A stretch of 64,000 nucleotides of DNA from assembly GCA_030425385.1 (NCBI GenBank), contig JAUIAH010000006.1:62001-126000 (forward strand), given 5' to 3'. Origin of the DNA: Verrucomicrobiia bacterium (GTDB lineage: Bacteria > Verrucomicrobiota > Verrucomicrobiia > Verrucomicrobiales > DEV007). The translations under genes were made by a program, and so were the position numbers. Position 1 is the stretch's first letter. Each line of letters opens with the position of its first letter. The notes below the pieces were generated by a model that made no database searches, was not told the DNA's origin, and was given only the letters and a program-made list of their open reading frames with translations. This document shows, one piece after another, positions 26,368 to 34,301 of this stretch.

Positions 26368-27717
26368 ATGAATTCTGAGAATCCCAATCGTCGCCATTTC
26401 TTAAAATCCGCCCTTGCGGCATCCACTGCGCCCATGATCTTGCCTGCGGGTGTGTGGGCGGCAGACGACGCTCCTAGCAAACGCATCACGATGGGATTCA
26501 TCGGCATGGGAAAACAGAATCGCGGCTTGCTCAACGGTTTCCTGGGCCGAAAGAATACCGAAGTCGTAGCCGTTTGTGATGTCGATACGACCCGCAGGGG
26601 ATCCGCTCTGCGCCAAGTGAATGATCGCTATCGGGATCGCGCGCCATCTGGTTGGAAAGGGTGTGAGGCATACAACGATTTCCGCGAGATGTTAGAGCGA
26701 CGTGACATCGACGCCGTCTGCATCGCGACGCCGGATCACTGGCATGCCATCATCACGATTGCGGCACTTGACTCTGGCAAAGACGTCTATTGTGAGAAGC
26801 CCCTCACCCATAATATTCACGAGGCCAAGGCCGTGATCGCGGCGGTGGAACGGAATCAGCGCGTGCTGCAAACGGGCTCGATGCAACGTTCGATGACGGG
26901 TTTCCGCACCGCCTGCGAACTCGTTCGCAATGGATGCATTGGGGATGTGGTGAAAGTCTCCTGCAACTTTGGCCCTCCCGGCGTGCCCTGCGATCTACCA
27001 GCGGAGAGCATGGAGCCTGGTTTGGATTGGGATTTCTGGTTAGGCCCAGCGCCGGGTCGTGCCTACAGTCCCGTGTTGAGCCCACGTGGAAACCACGATC
27101 ACTTTCCAGCTTGGCGAGACTATCGTGAATACGGCGGCGGCATGGTGACAGACTGGGGTGCGCATCATCTCGACATCGCCCAATGGGGACTCGGGATGGA
27201 CGAGAGCGGCCCGGTCAAAGCGCTTCCTCCTGCGAACCCTGGCAAAGACACGAAAGGCGCGCGGTTGGTCTATGCCAACGGCGTGGAAGTTCAGCATGGA
27301 GAAGGCATCGGGGTGCATTTCTTTGGGACCGAAGGGGAAGTGGAAGTCACCAGGGGGCGCATGCACTTCAAACGGGGTGATGAATCGATTGCCAAATTCC
27401 TGCAGCGTGAAGACGGTGGTTCGTTAGAGGGAGCCGTGGCGAAAGCGGAGAAGGGCTTCCTTCAGGGAGCGTCTATCAAGCTCTATCGTAGCCAGAATCA
27501 CCTCGCCGACTTCTTGGAATGTGTAGAGAGCCGCAAGAAACCGATCACCCACGAAGGGATCGGCGGTCGCTCGGCCATTTGCTGTCATTTGATGAACATC
27601 GCCTATTACCACGGAGAGATCGTTGAGTGGAATCCCGAGGATAACACTTTGGCAAATAGCACAGGCAAAGATGCCTGGCTCACACGCCACTACCGCGGCC
27701 CCTGGACTGTCGCTTGA
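26368..27717 (+). CDS. Tat-exported Gfo/Idh/MocA family oxidoreductase
   Basis: The protein has 449 residues. The N-terminus is a twin-arginine signal (NRRHFLKSALAASTAP, cut near GVWAAD), so the folded enzyme is exported with its cofactor. The Rossmann fold starts with ITMGFIGMGKQNRG (about 42). The catalytic-site motif EKPLTHN (about 149) follows, and DWGAHHLDIAQWG (about 262) marks the C-terminal substrate domain. Family members oxidise or reduce sugars and inositols with NAD(P). Exported paralogues are very abundant in Verrucomicrobia and Planctomycetes and are thought to act on polysaccharide-derived sugars. The substrate cannot be told from the sequence. The gene stands alone, with a terminator directly after it. 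Confidence 0.93.
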   Translation: MNSENPNRRHFLKSALAASTAPMILPAGVWAADDAPSKRITMGFIGMGKQNRGLLNGFLGRKNTEVVAVCDVDTTRRGSALRQVNDRYRDRAPSGWKGCEAYNDFREMLERRDIDAVCIATPDHWHAIITIAALDSGKDVYCEKPLTHNIHEAKAVIAAVERNQRVLQTGSMQRSMTGFRTACELVRNGCIGDVVKVSCNFGPPGVPCDLPAESMEPGLDWDFWLGPAPGRAYSPVLSPRGNHDHFPAWRDYREYGGGMVTDWGAHHLDIAQWGLGMDESGPVKALPPANPGKDTKGARLVYANGVEVQHGEGIGVHFFGTEGEVEVTRGRMHFKRGDESIAKFLQREDGGSLEGAVAKAEKGFLQGASIKLYRSQNHLADFLECVESRKKPITHEGIGGRSAICCHLMNIAYYHGEIVEWNPEDNTLANSTGKDAWLTRHYRGPWTVA

Positions 27718-27736
27718 GCGTTCTGGTAGACTTTCG

Positions 27737-28291
27737 CTAAGACTTGGAGCCCTCCTTCTCCGCAGTGGAGGAGGGCTCTTCGCTCTCTTCAGAGGCACCC
27801 TCGTTCTTCTCTTCTTCTTTCGGAGTCTTAGTGATGGCTCCGTTGAGGAGTCCTCTGACATTGGGACCAGACCACGTTCCTGCGTAGGAATCATCGTAGA
27901 CGACGACCCGTGCCGAGTAGGTGCCGCCACCTGGAATCCCCATCTTGTCTACGATGATGACGGGGGTGTCTTCTGCCCACACGACTTGGACGGGCACCGG
28001 GAGCACGAAGTCGAACTTGTTGTAGCGGATGCGTGACTGGATGATCCAGTGCGTGTCTTTCGTCTTAGTGACGGAAACAATGTCGTACTGATCCACTTTC
28101 TCACTGGTGAGTTCGCCATCTTCCTTGATGAGACACCAACGTCCTTTCATGGTGGCATTGGTTAGGGTTTGTTTGAACTTTTCTTCCAGCTCTTCCTGAG
28201 ACGGCTTCGGCGTCGCTTCCTCACCGGCTGCTGGATTGGACAAGAAGGCGACAATGACAAGAGGAAGGATCAGTAGCGTATGAGCTCTCAT
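27737..28291 (-). CDS. Exported protein of unknown function
   Basis: The protein has 184 residues with a signal peptide (MRAHTLLILPLVIVAFLSNP, cut near AAGEE). The mature part begins with a charged helical stretch and continues with beta-rich sequence (GRWCLIKEDGELTSEKVDQY, DTHWIIQSRIRY, TYSARVVVYDDSYAGTWSG). It ends in an acidic Glu/Ser tail of about 30 residues. The pattern GRW...G.....YDI..V resembles small Planctomycete/Verrucomicrobial secreted proteins annotated as hypothetical. No catalytic motif was recognised. It is the last gene of a short minus-strand run with the SRPBCC gene, 31 bases apart. Confidence 0.8.
   Translation of the reverse strand: MRAHTLLILPLVIVAFLSNPAAGEEATPKPSQEELEEKFKQTLTNATMKGRWCLIKEDGELTSEKVDQYDIVSVTKTKDTHWIIQSRIRYNKFDFVLPVPVQVVWAEDTPVIIVDKMGIPGGGTYSARVVVYDDSYAGTWSGPNVRGLLNGAITKTPKEEEKNEGASEESEEPSSTAEKEGSKS
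27747..27778 (+). terminator. Terminator hairpin shared by converging genes
   Basis: A perfect 10-bp stem, GAGCCCTCCT with AGGAGGGCTC, encloses a 12-base loop and lies 30 bases after the oxidoreductase stop. It also forms part of the last codons of the converging minus-strand gene (its Glu/Ser-rich tail), so the two 3' ends share it. Confidence 0.7.
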
Positions 28292-28322
28292 GATTGGAAT
28301 AGGATAGGGTTAGGGCGGTTTC

Positions 28323-29246
28323 TTATTTTAGAGGGAAGTGGACGGTGGTGACCGGGCTCTTCGTAGCCGTTTCGGTAGGGTCGGTCTCGTAGATTTCGAA
28401 AGGCGGGATCTTCTTGGACTGGGCGATGATCTTGTTCCGCGAACGATTGATTCCGGCCGACCACGCGTTTCCGAGGTGTTTGTAAGATCCCGTATGCCGG
28501 ATGGCGAAGGTGCGGCATGCGGGCAGTTCTCCGTTGACGAAGCCATCGGGCAGGGGATTGGGCGGAGACTCTAGCGGAAAGGCAATCGTGTATTCAGTGA
28601 GGGCTTTGGCAGGATCCCAACGATGGTAGATGGCGAAGGGTTTCCCAGAAGCCTGCATGCCGGAAGTGTCTAACCATTTCCCTAGTTGGCACAAATCAGA
28701 TTCCATGGCTGAGCCAATGGCTTTGATATCCGTGCGCGTTCGGATACCGACATAGGGCGTGGCTGCGACCGTCGTTTCCCCAGGAAATTCCAGCTTGGAA
28801 TCGACCGACCCCGTTTCGAGTTTCTCTTTCAGCATGTTCAGACCGCGTTCGTAGTCCATGCCGATAAGCGCCACCATCATGGGACGCATGAAGAACAAGA
28901 AGAATGGTAGGGCGCTATCGAGGCTCCACCGCACTTCCGTTCCACCGTCTTTCTCTGTGAACGACATGGCGACATCGGCATTGGATTTCCAGGGCTTGAG
29001 AAACGCTAACGCATACTGAATCCGATTCGGTTTCTCCGAGTATAGGACCCGCATTTCGCCTTCGCCTGTCACTTTCCCTTCCCAGTGATACTGATCTCCC
29101 GCATCGGAGTAAGTGAGCTGGCAATCGGGATCGGTGATGATCCATGGCGACCACTCAGGCCATTGGCGGAAATCTCGGACGTAGGCGTAGACCTCAGAGA
29201 TGGGCTTTTGGATGTGAACAGACTTGGAGACGTGGAATTTGGGCAT
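28323..29246 (-). CDS. SRPBCC-domain protein fused to GyrI-like effector-binding domain
   Basis: The protein has 307 residues. The first half (about 1-150) is an SRPBCC/polyketide-cyclase-like fold: VHIQKPISEVYAYVRDFRQW, WSPWI and YHWEGKVTGEGEMRV. The second half (about 155-300) resembles the GyrI/AraC effector-binding domain, with VAATPYVGIRTR at its start, AIYHRWDP in the middle and ACRTFAIRHTGSYKHLG near the end. Both folds bind small hydrophobic ligands. There is no signal peptide, so it is cytosolic. It could be a ligand sensor or carrier, but no partner regulator is adjacent. Confidence 0.85.
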   Translation of the reverse strand: MPKFHVSKSVHIQKPISEVYAYVRDFRQWPEWSPWIITDPDCQLTYSDAGDQYHWEGKVTGEGEMRVLYSEKPNRIQYALAFLKPWKSNADVAMSFTEKDGGTEVRWSLDSALPFFLFFMRPMMVALIGMDYERGLNMLKEKLETGSVDSKLEFPGETTVAATPYVGIRTRTDIKAIGSAMESDLCQLGKWLDTSGMQASGKPFAIYHRWDPAKALTEYTIAFPLESPPNPLPDGFVNGELPACRTFAIRHTGSYKHLGNAWSAGINRSRNKIIAQSKKIPPFEIYETDPTETATKSPVTTVHFPLK

Positions 29247-29293
29247 GAGGCGAGCGGCTGGAAAGTGGCGCTCGCTACCTTAATCGAGGAGCT

Positions 29294-29630
29294 CTCTAGA
29301 ATTCAATCCCGCATCCTCACGGTTTGGGAATCTCCAGGGCCGCGATCGCTGCCATGGTGCGATCACAAAGGCTTTGATAAAATTCCTTGCCCTTCTGTCC
29401 CGTGGCAATCTCCGCACTGAAATCGAGAGGTTCTCCGACGACGACAGAGATCTTGCCCTTGAGGGCAGGACGCTTGGCATGGCGAGGGAAGGCTTCGAAG
29501 GCACCGAAGAGGCGGAGGGGCAGCACGGGTGCCTGGCTCTTGGCGATGACGAGACCCACCCCAGGCTGACTCTCGCCTAACTGGCCATCTGCAGTGCGTT
29601 CACCCTCGGGAAAGATGAGCACGCGTTCCC
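29294..29630. repeat. Left copy of a 337-bp direct repeat (3' end of plsC)
   Basis: This segment matches 31591-31927 over 337 bases without gaps. By eye there are four mismatches (near 29350, 29367, 29402 and 29512), giving about 99% identity. It contains the last part of plsC plus 23 bases beyond its stop. The match ends abruptly on both sides. Confidence 0.95.
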
Positions 29631-29655
29631 ATGTGTGGAAACTATACTCGGACAT
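29317..29655 (-). pseudogene. Truncated duplicate of the plsC 3' part
   Basis: From RVLIFPEGERTADG onward the translation equals the C-terminal half of the acyltransferase at 31614, with two substitutions (Cys for Ser and Thr for Met). The first residues (MSEYSFHTWE) come from unrelated joined DNA. The acyl-transfer motif NHxxxxDP lies in the missing half, so this copy cannot be an active enzyme. It is read as a by-product of the duplication that flanks the 29.7-31.6 kb insert. Confidence 0.9.
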
Positions 29656-29745
29656 GGTAACTAGAGGTAAGCTTAAACACGAATTTGATCCCTCCTCCCA
29701 TCAACTAGCTTGCGCCTTGTAATTCTAAGTTGAAACTCTACATTT

Positions 29746-30774
29746 ATGAAAGCAAATAAAGTTTTGATCATCCTGTGTGTGATTTTTGCCTTGTGCGCGA
29801 GCGTAGTTGCACAGGACACTCCAGACCTCTTTCCAGCAGAATTCGAGAGAGAGGAAAGCTATCGGCAAAGGATCACCGTCGTGGTGAAAGATGAGGGAGG
29901 GGAAATCGCGAAAGGTGCCAAAGTGCGCCTACGTTTCGCCAATGGGAACGATTTTTCAGATGGCTTTCATGATTTTGCTGGAGAGGTAGACGAAGAAGGT
30001 AAGTTTAGTGGAGAAGCGATCGGTCAGGGGTGGGTTAAGGTTGAGGTGGAGAAGAGGGGTTACTATGTGAGCCGCAAAGATGTCGGTAGCGATTTTTCGC
30101 AGCCTGAGCGTATTAGGCGTACGGGTAAATTTGAACCGTGGAATCCTACTGTAGAACTTATTCTGAAGAAGATCGTCAACCCAATACCGATGCTAGTGAA
30201 AAGTGCGGGTGATGTGCCGCCTGTGTTGGGAAAGGGCCTGGAGTGGGATATGATTGAGGGAGACTGGCTGCCGCCGCACGGTGAGGGGCGGCAGGCCGAC
30301 GTGGTCCTTAATTTTGAAGGTGGCTACACGGATTCACGGAATTATTCAGGCAAGATGGAGATTAGCTTTGTGAATGGGGACGACGGATTAATCGCTATTC
30401 AAGAGCTGAGTGGAGAAGAAAGCGCCCTGAAGTTTCCTAGAATGGCACCCGAAGAAGGATACCACCAGAAAAAATATCTTAGTAGCTTGATAAAGAAAGG
30501 TAGATCTTACGAAATAATACCAAAGGAGGATGATAAGCCGAAGGGATATTTCATACGCTTGCGATCTGAGAGAAACGAGGAAGGCAAATTGACGGCTGCG
30601 TATTATGGCAAAATTGTTGGGGATTTTTCTCTTGTGGCGCCAAGTTGGGATACCAATCCGCAGTTCTGGTATGTTTCTTACATGAATATGACCAGCTTGG
30701 ATCGGAATTTGGAGTTTGATCCAAGCAAAAATCTGGTACCACGAGGGTTTAAAAATGAAATTTTTGAGCCATAG
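29746..30774 (+). CDS. Exported protein of unknown function, in an AT-richer insert
   Basis: The protein has 342 residues with a signal peptide (MKANKVLIILCVIFALCASV, cut after VVAQ). Residues about 40-125 look like a carboxypeptidase-regulatory-like beta-sandwich (RITVVVKDEGGEIAKGAKVR, GWVKVEVEKRGYYVS). The remainder is beta-rich (GKMEISFVNGDDG, YFIRLRSERNEEGKLTAAYY) and ends DPSKNLVPRGFKNEIFEP. I do not recognise the family. Base composition is clearly more AT-rich than the flanking genes. With the 337-bp direct repeats on both sides, this suggests acquired DNA. Confidence 0.8.
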   Translation: MKANKVLIILCVIFALCASVVAQDTPDLFPAEFEREESYRQRITVVVKDEGGEIAKGAKVRLRFANGNDFSDGFHDFAGEVDEEGKFSGEAIGQGWVKVEVEKRGYYVSRKDVGSDFSQPERIRRTGKFEPWNPTVELILKKIVNPIPMLVKSAGDVPPVLGKGLEWDMIEGDWLPPHGEGRQADVVLNFEGGYTDSRNYSGKMEISFVNGDDGLIAIQELSGEESALKFPRMAPEEGYHQKKYLSSLIKKGRSYEIIPKEDDKPKGYFIRLRSERNEEGKLTAAYYGKIVGDFSLVAPSWDTNPQFWYVSYMNMTSLDRNLEFDPSKNLVPRGFKNEIFEP

Positions 30775-30808
30775 AATTTGAATTGCGTTTAAAGAGGAAT
30801 ATTTCGAT

Positions 30809-31315
30809 ATGAAGCGACTGCAGGTTCTGGTTTTATTGCCATTTCTGACGTTTACACTTTTGGCGGTAAGTGGCGGTGCGCGTCCATTACATCTTGTTAA
30901 AAGTGATGTGGGCAATTCTCTGGTATTGTACCATGAGGAAGGGGAACTGGATTTTGGCTTATTGGTCGAGATACAAGGGTCCCTAAACTTCAGTGTCAGT
31001 GGGAAGTTTAAGAAGGCAGAAATCGTTAAAGCCTCGACGGTGGCTCCTGATGGGAAGCGGTATGCGCTGGAGGCGTTGGGGGAGCAGCCGCAACTGCCAC
31101 AGGGAAGTTATATGCGATTTTTATCGATTAAGTTCGGAAATACCTACTCAAGGTTTTCGATTGGCAAATGGGAGATTGAGATCGTGTTCAAGATCGACGG
31201 GGAAGAGTATACGCATAGAAGCAACCATTTAGTTACGTGGCGAAAGCCTGGGGGAATGTGGGAAGATCAGGAGTGGGTCAATGAACGAGCTGATACGGAG
31301 AAGCTGAAGGAGTAA
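30809..31315 (+). CDS. Small exported protein of unknown function, second gene of the insert
   Basis: The protein has 168 residues with a hydrophobic signal (LQVLVLLPFLTFTLLAVSGG). The mature part is predicted beta-rich (LLVEIQGSLNFSVSGKFKKA, WEIEIVFKIDGEEYTHRSNH) and ends in a charged tail. It starts 34 bases after the preceding unknown gene in the same direction, so the two are probably cotranscribed and may act together. There is no recognised family and no conserved catalytic pattern. Composition matches its partner and not the surrounding genome. Confidence 0.75.
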   Translation: MKRLQVLVLLPFLTFTLLAVSGGARPLHLVKSDVGNSLVLYHEEGELDFGLLVEIQGSLNFSVSGKFKKAEIVKASTVAPDGKRYALEALGEQPQLPQGSYMRFLSIKFGNTYSRFSIGKWEIEIVFKIDGEEYTHRSNHLVTWRKPGGMWEDQEWVNERADTEKLKE

Positions 31316-31395
31316 ATCTATTCATGAAGTGAGTGAGACCTCATCTTGATGTTAACATCACATAATCCTTGTGCGTGCTACACGGAATCATTCGT

Positions 31396-31590
31396 CTAGT
31401 TTGCGATTGGGACGGATATTCTAGCAAAGCCAAATTGAGACACTTTCTGCCACAATTGCTCCCATCTTCCTGGTGTTAGCACCATCGTGCGAAGCGACAA
31501 GATTTGTTTGGCGCCCGGCATTTGCCATTTCATGCCGCTTCCACACATCCGTTGCTTTACGACTGTCTTGCAGCCAGCCTCAGTAACTCC
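31396..31590 (-). mobile_element. 3' fragment of an ISKra4-like transposase gene
   Basis: The minus strand from 31590 to a stop at 31396-31398 encodes 64 residues beginning GVTEAGCKTVVKQRMCGSGM and continuing with LSLRTMVLTPGRWEQLWQKV. From memory this is the typical C-terminus of ISKra4-family transposases (VTEA-C-KTLVKQR, SGMRW, LSLR). The fragment starts exactly where the right copy of the 337-bp direct repeat begins, so the rest of the transposase was lost at the junction. The 80 bases between its stop and the small exported gene may hold the old IS end. Confidence 0.75.
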
Positions 31591-31927
31591 CTCTAGAATT
31601 CAATCCCGCATCCTCACGGTTTGGGAATCTCCAGGGCCGCGATCGCCGCCATGGTGCGATCACTAAGGCTTTGATAAAATTCCTTGCCCTTCTGTCCCAT
31701 GGCAATCTCCGCACTGAAATCGAGAGGTTCTCCGACGACGACAGAGATCTTGCCCTTGAGGGCAGGACGCTTGGCATGGCGAGGGAAGGCTTCGAAGGCA
31801 CCGAAGAGACGGAGGGGCAGCACGGGTGCCTGGCTCTTGGCGATGACGAGACCCACCCCAGGCTGACTCTCGCCTAACTGGCCATCTGCAGTGCGTTCAC
31901 CCTCGGGAAAGATGAGCACGCGTTCCC
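31591..31927. repeat. Right copy of the 337-bp direct repeat (within intact plsC)
   Basis: This is the parent-like copy. It lies in the intact acyltransferase gene and extends 23 bases past its stop codon, where it meets the transposase fragment. Confidence 0.95.
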
Positions 31928-32240
31928 CACTTCTAAGGAGAGCGATGATCCGCTTCAGGCTTGTCATGTCCGGTCGTTCTTGATCGACCGGGAGCGCATT
32001 GAGCCGTCGGATGAGGGCTCCGAAAAGCTTATGGTCAAACAGGGTCTTGCGCGCAAGGAAGTGGATCGGATTGCGAAAGGTGATGGCCACACAGGGCGGG
32101 TCAAAGAAACTCTCGTGATTGCAAGCGATGAGCGCGGGCCCGCTTTCGATCAGACGCTCTGGATAAAAGACCTCAAAACGGTAGAAGATCTTCGCAGCAA
32201 TCTTGCTGCTCGTGCGGCAGATCCAATAAGTCGGCGTCAT
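31614..32240 (-). CDS. plsC: 1-acyl-sn-glycerol-3-phosphate acyltransferase
   Basis: The protein has 208 residues, short but complete for this family. The acyl-acceptor motif NHESFFDPP (about residue 41) carries the catalytic His/Asp pair, and FPEGERT (about residue 114) binds the glycerophosphate. It would move an acyl chain to lysophosphatidate at the inner membrane during phospholipid synthesis. It lies 17 bases after cmk in the order tyrA-aroA-cmk-plsC. Many bacteria place rpsA next in this order; here the following DNA is the repeat-flanked insert. Confidence 0.93.
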   Translation of the reverse strand: MTPTYWICRTSSKIAAKIFYRFEVFYPERLIESGPALIACNHESFFDPPCVAITFRNPIHFLARKTLFDHKLFGALIRRLNALPVDQERPDMTSLKRIIALLRSGERVLIFPEGERTADGQLGESQPGVGLVIAKSQAPVLPLRLFGAFEAFPRHAKRPALKGKISVVVGEPLDFSAEIAMGQKGKEFYQSLSDRTMAAIAALEIPKP

Positions 32241-32257
32241 GACCTTTCCCCTAAGCC

Positions 32258-32926
32258 TCAGGCGTTTGGAATGAGCCCTTGCTTGGCAAGATGGCTCAGA
32301 AGGGTCTCGACAACTTCATCCAAGGAAAGGTCCGAGGTATCAATCACGGTGGCGCCTTCAGCAACTTTGAGAGGGGAGACCTTGCGGTTCGCATCCATGC
32401 GATCGCGCTCGGCAATCTCATCGCCAAGGCCCTGCGCGGCTCGACGCTGCGCCCGAACTTCCTCGCTGGCATCGAGATAGAATTTGTACGGCGTGTCCGG
32501 AAAGACGACCGACCCGATATCACGCCCTTCCATGACAATGTCAGAGGCGTGAGCGGAGGCGCGTTGCTGCTTGACGAGTGCTTGGCGCACATCTGGAATC
32601 TTCGCAACGATGGACACGCGACTGTTGATCCGATCACTGGTGAGCGCGTCGCCGGGATCCTCGCCATTGACTCGCAGAAAGATCTCGTTCCCACGGCGAT
32701 CGGGCTGAATGTCCGTCTTTTCCAAGACAGCGACCACTCCCTCGGGATCGCTTTCAGGATCGATACCAGCCTCACAAACGACCCACGTGAAGGCTCGATA
32801 CATGAGACCGGTGCTCACGAAAGCATATCCGAGACGATTGGCGACACGACGAGAAACGCTGCTCTTGCCAGAGGCAGCAGGTCCATCGACAGCGATCACA
32901 ACGTTAGTGGCGGGAGAATCAGACAT
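32258..32926 (-). CDS. cmk: Cytidylate kinase
   Basis: The protein has 222 residues, the usual length. The P-loop reads DGPAASGKSSVSRRVA (about 14). GRDIGSVVFPD (about 114) is the NMP-binding signature, and SDRINSRVSIVAKIPDVRQA is the typical substrate-binding insert. The enzyme phosphorylates CMP and dCMP with ATP to feed nucleotide synthesis. It sits between aroA (35 bases) and plsC (17 bases), the conserved aroA-cmk gene pairing. Confidence 0.97.
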   Translation of the reverse strand: MSDSPATNVVIAVDGPAASGKSSVSRRVANRLGYAFVSTGLMYRAFTWVVCEAGIDPESDPEGVVAVLEKTDIQPDRRGNEIFLRVNGEDPGDALTSDRINSRVSIVAKIPDVRQALVKQQRASAHASDIVMEGRDIGSVVFPDTPYKFYLDASEEVRAQRRAAQGLGDEIAERDRMDANRKVSPLKVAEGATVIDTSDLSLDEVVETLLSHLAKQGLIPNA

Positions 32927-32961
32927 GGGAAATCGGTGGTGGGTAAGAATGAGAACAAGAG

Positions 32962-34275
32962 TTAGTCAGAAAGGGCCACGCGTTCCAACGTGGTGATAAA
33001 GTTAGGGTAGGATGTGCGGACACAATCCGTATCCTCAAGAACCGTCTCGCCGTCGGCAAAGAGCCCTGCAATGGCAAAGGCCATTGCGATACGGTGATCG
33101 CCAAAGCTTGGAAGGGTAGCACCGGTAAGAGGCTTGCCTCCCTGGATCACCATGCCATCAGGTTTCTCTTCCACGGCGGCTCCCATGGCTTGGAGATTGG
33201 CCACCACCGCCTGGATGCGATCCGTTTCTTTCACGCGCAATTCCGCCGCATCACGGATCGTCGTCGTCCCTTCCGCAAGCGCTGCGGCCACCGCGAGAAT
33301 AGGAATTTCATCAATGATGTTAGGAATCTCTTCTCCACCTATGTCCGTGCCCTGCAGTCCCTTGCCATGCACGTTGAGAGCGCCCATGGGTTCGCCGGAT
33401 TCCTCCACCAAGCCAGAAATGGCGATCTCAGCTCCCATGCGACGCAGGACTTCAAGGATTCCAATCCGGGAAGGATTGAGACCAATGTGAGGGATGGTTA
33501 GCTGCGACCCTCGCTGAACCGCGGCCGCCACGAGCCAGAATGCCGCGCTGGAAATGTCGCCGGGCACATGGAAATCGCGTGCTTGAATTTGCTGTGGACC
33601 TGTTAGAGAAATGTGCGTTCCTTCATGGGTCACGGGCACGCCGAATGCGCGAAGCATGCGCTCCGTGTGATCGCGAGTGATGACAGGCTGGATCACGGTG
33701 GTGGTGCCTTCGGTGAACAATCCTGCCAGAAGAATCGCGCTCTTCACTTGAGCCGAAGCGACTGGGAGTTCATAGGTGATGGATTCTAACGAACGTCCAT
33801 GGATCTTGAGCGGCGGACAGCATTGGTCACCGACTCCCTCGATGCGGGCACCCATTTCACCTAACGGAATCGCAATCCGGTTCATGGGACGGGCCGAGAG
33901 GGATGCGTCACCGCCCAGCTCCGAATCAAAGGGCTGCGCCGCCAGGATTCCACTCAGCAAGCGCATGGATGTCCCAGAATTTCCACAATCAATGGGCTCT
34001 TGAGGTGCTTGTAGGTTTCCCGCGCAGCCACGGACGTTGTAGCGCGTCACGCCAAATCCTTCATCCGATGAGGCATCGGCCTCAATGACGGCACCGAGAG
34101 CGCGCATGGCATGCAAGGTCGCGAGGCAGTCCTCGCTGGGAAGGAACCCGCTGATGACGCAGGATCCCTGACTCATGCCCGCGAGCATCATGGATCGATG
34201 AGAGATGCTCTTGTCGCCAGGAATGGTGATCTCGCTATGGATCCTCCGGCCGCGCCGGACTCGAAAGGTGCTCAT
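32962..34275 (-). CDS. aroA: 3-phosphoshikimate 1-carboxyvinyltransferase (EPSP synthase)
   Basis: The protein has 437 residues, the usual length. Key motifs: PGDKSISHRSMML (about 18), GNSGTSMRLLSG (about 99), RVKETDRI (about 350) and GDHRIAMAFAI (about 393). It joins shikimate-3-phosphate to phosphoenolpyruvate in the sixth step of the shikimate pathway. It follows the prephenate dehydrogenase gene by 26 bases, so two aromatic amino acid steps are encoded together. Confidence 0.97.
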   Translation of the reverse strand: MSTFRVRRGRRIHSEITIPGDKSISHRSMMLAGMSQGSCVISGFLPSEDCLATLHAMRALGAVIEADASSDEGFGVTRYNVRGCAGNLQAPQEPIDCGNSGTSMRLLSGILAAQPFDSELGGDASLSARPMNRIAIPLGEMGARIEGVGDQCCPPLKIHGRSLESITYELPVASAQVKSAILLAGLFTEGTTTVIQPVITRDHTERMLRAFGVPVTHEGTHISLTGPQQIQARDFHVPGDISSAAFWLVAAAVQRGSQLTIPHIGLNPSRIGILEVLRRMGAEIAISGLVEESGEPMGALNVHGKGLQGTDIGGEEIPNIIDEIPILAVAAALAEGTTTIRDAAELRVKETDRIQAVVANLQAMGAAVEEKPDGMVIQGGKPLTGATLPSFGDHRIAMAFAIAGLFADGETVLEDTDCVRTSYPNFITTLERVALSD

Positions 34276-34301
34276 GGGTGGTTGGTCGATGGGTCAGGCG
34301 C

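Noticed and set aside
29294-31927. Prophage or integrative element with integrase
   Set aside because: No integrase, phage structural or replication gene is present; only a two-gene insert with flanking duplication and a transposase tail.
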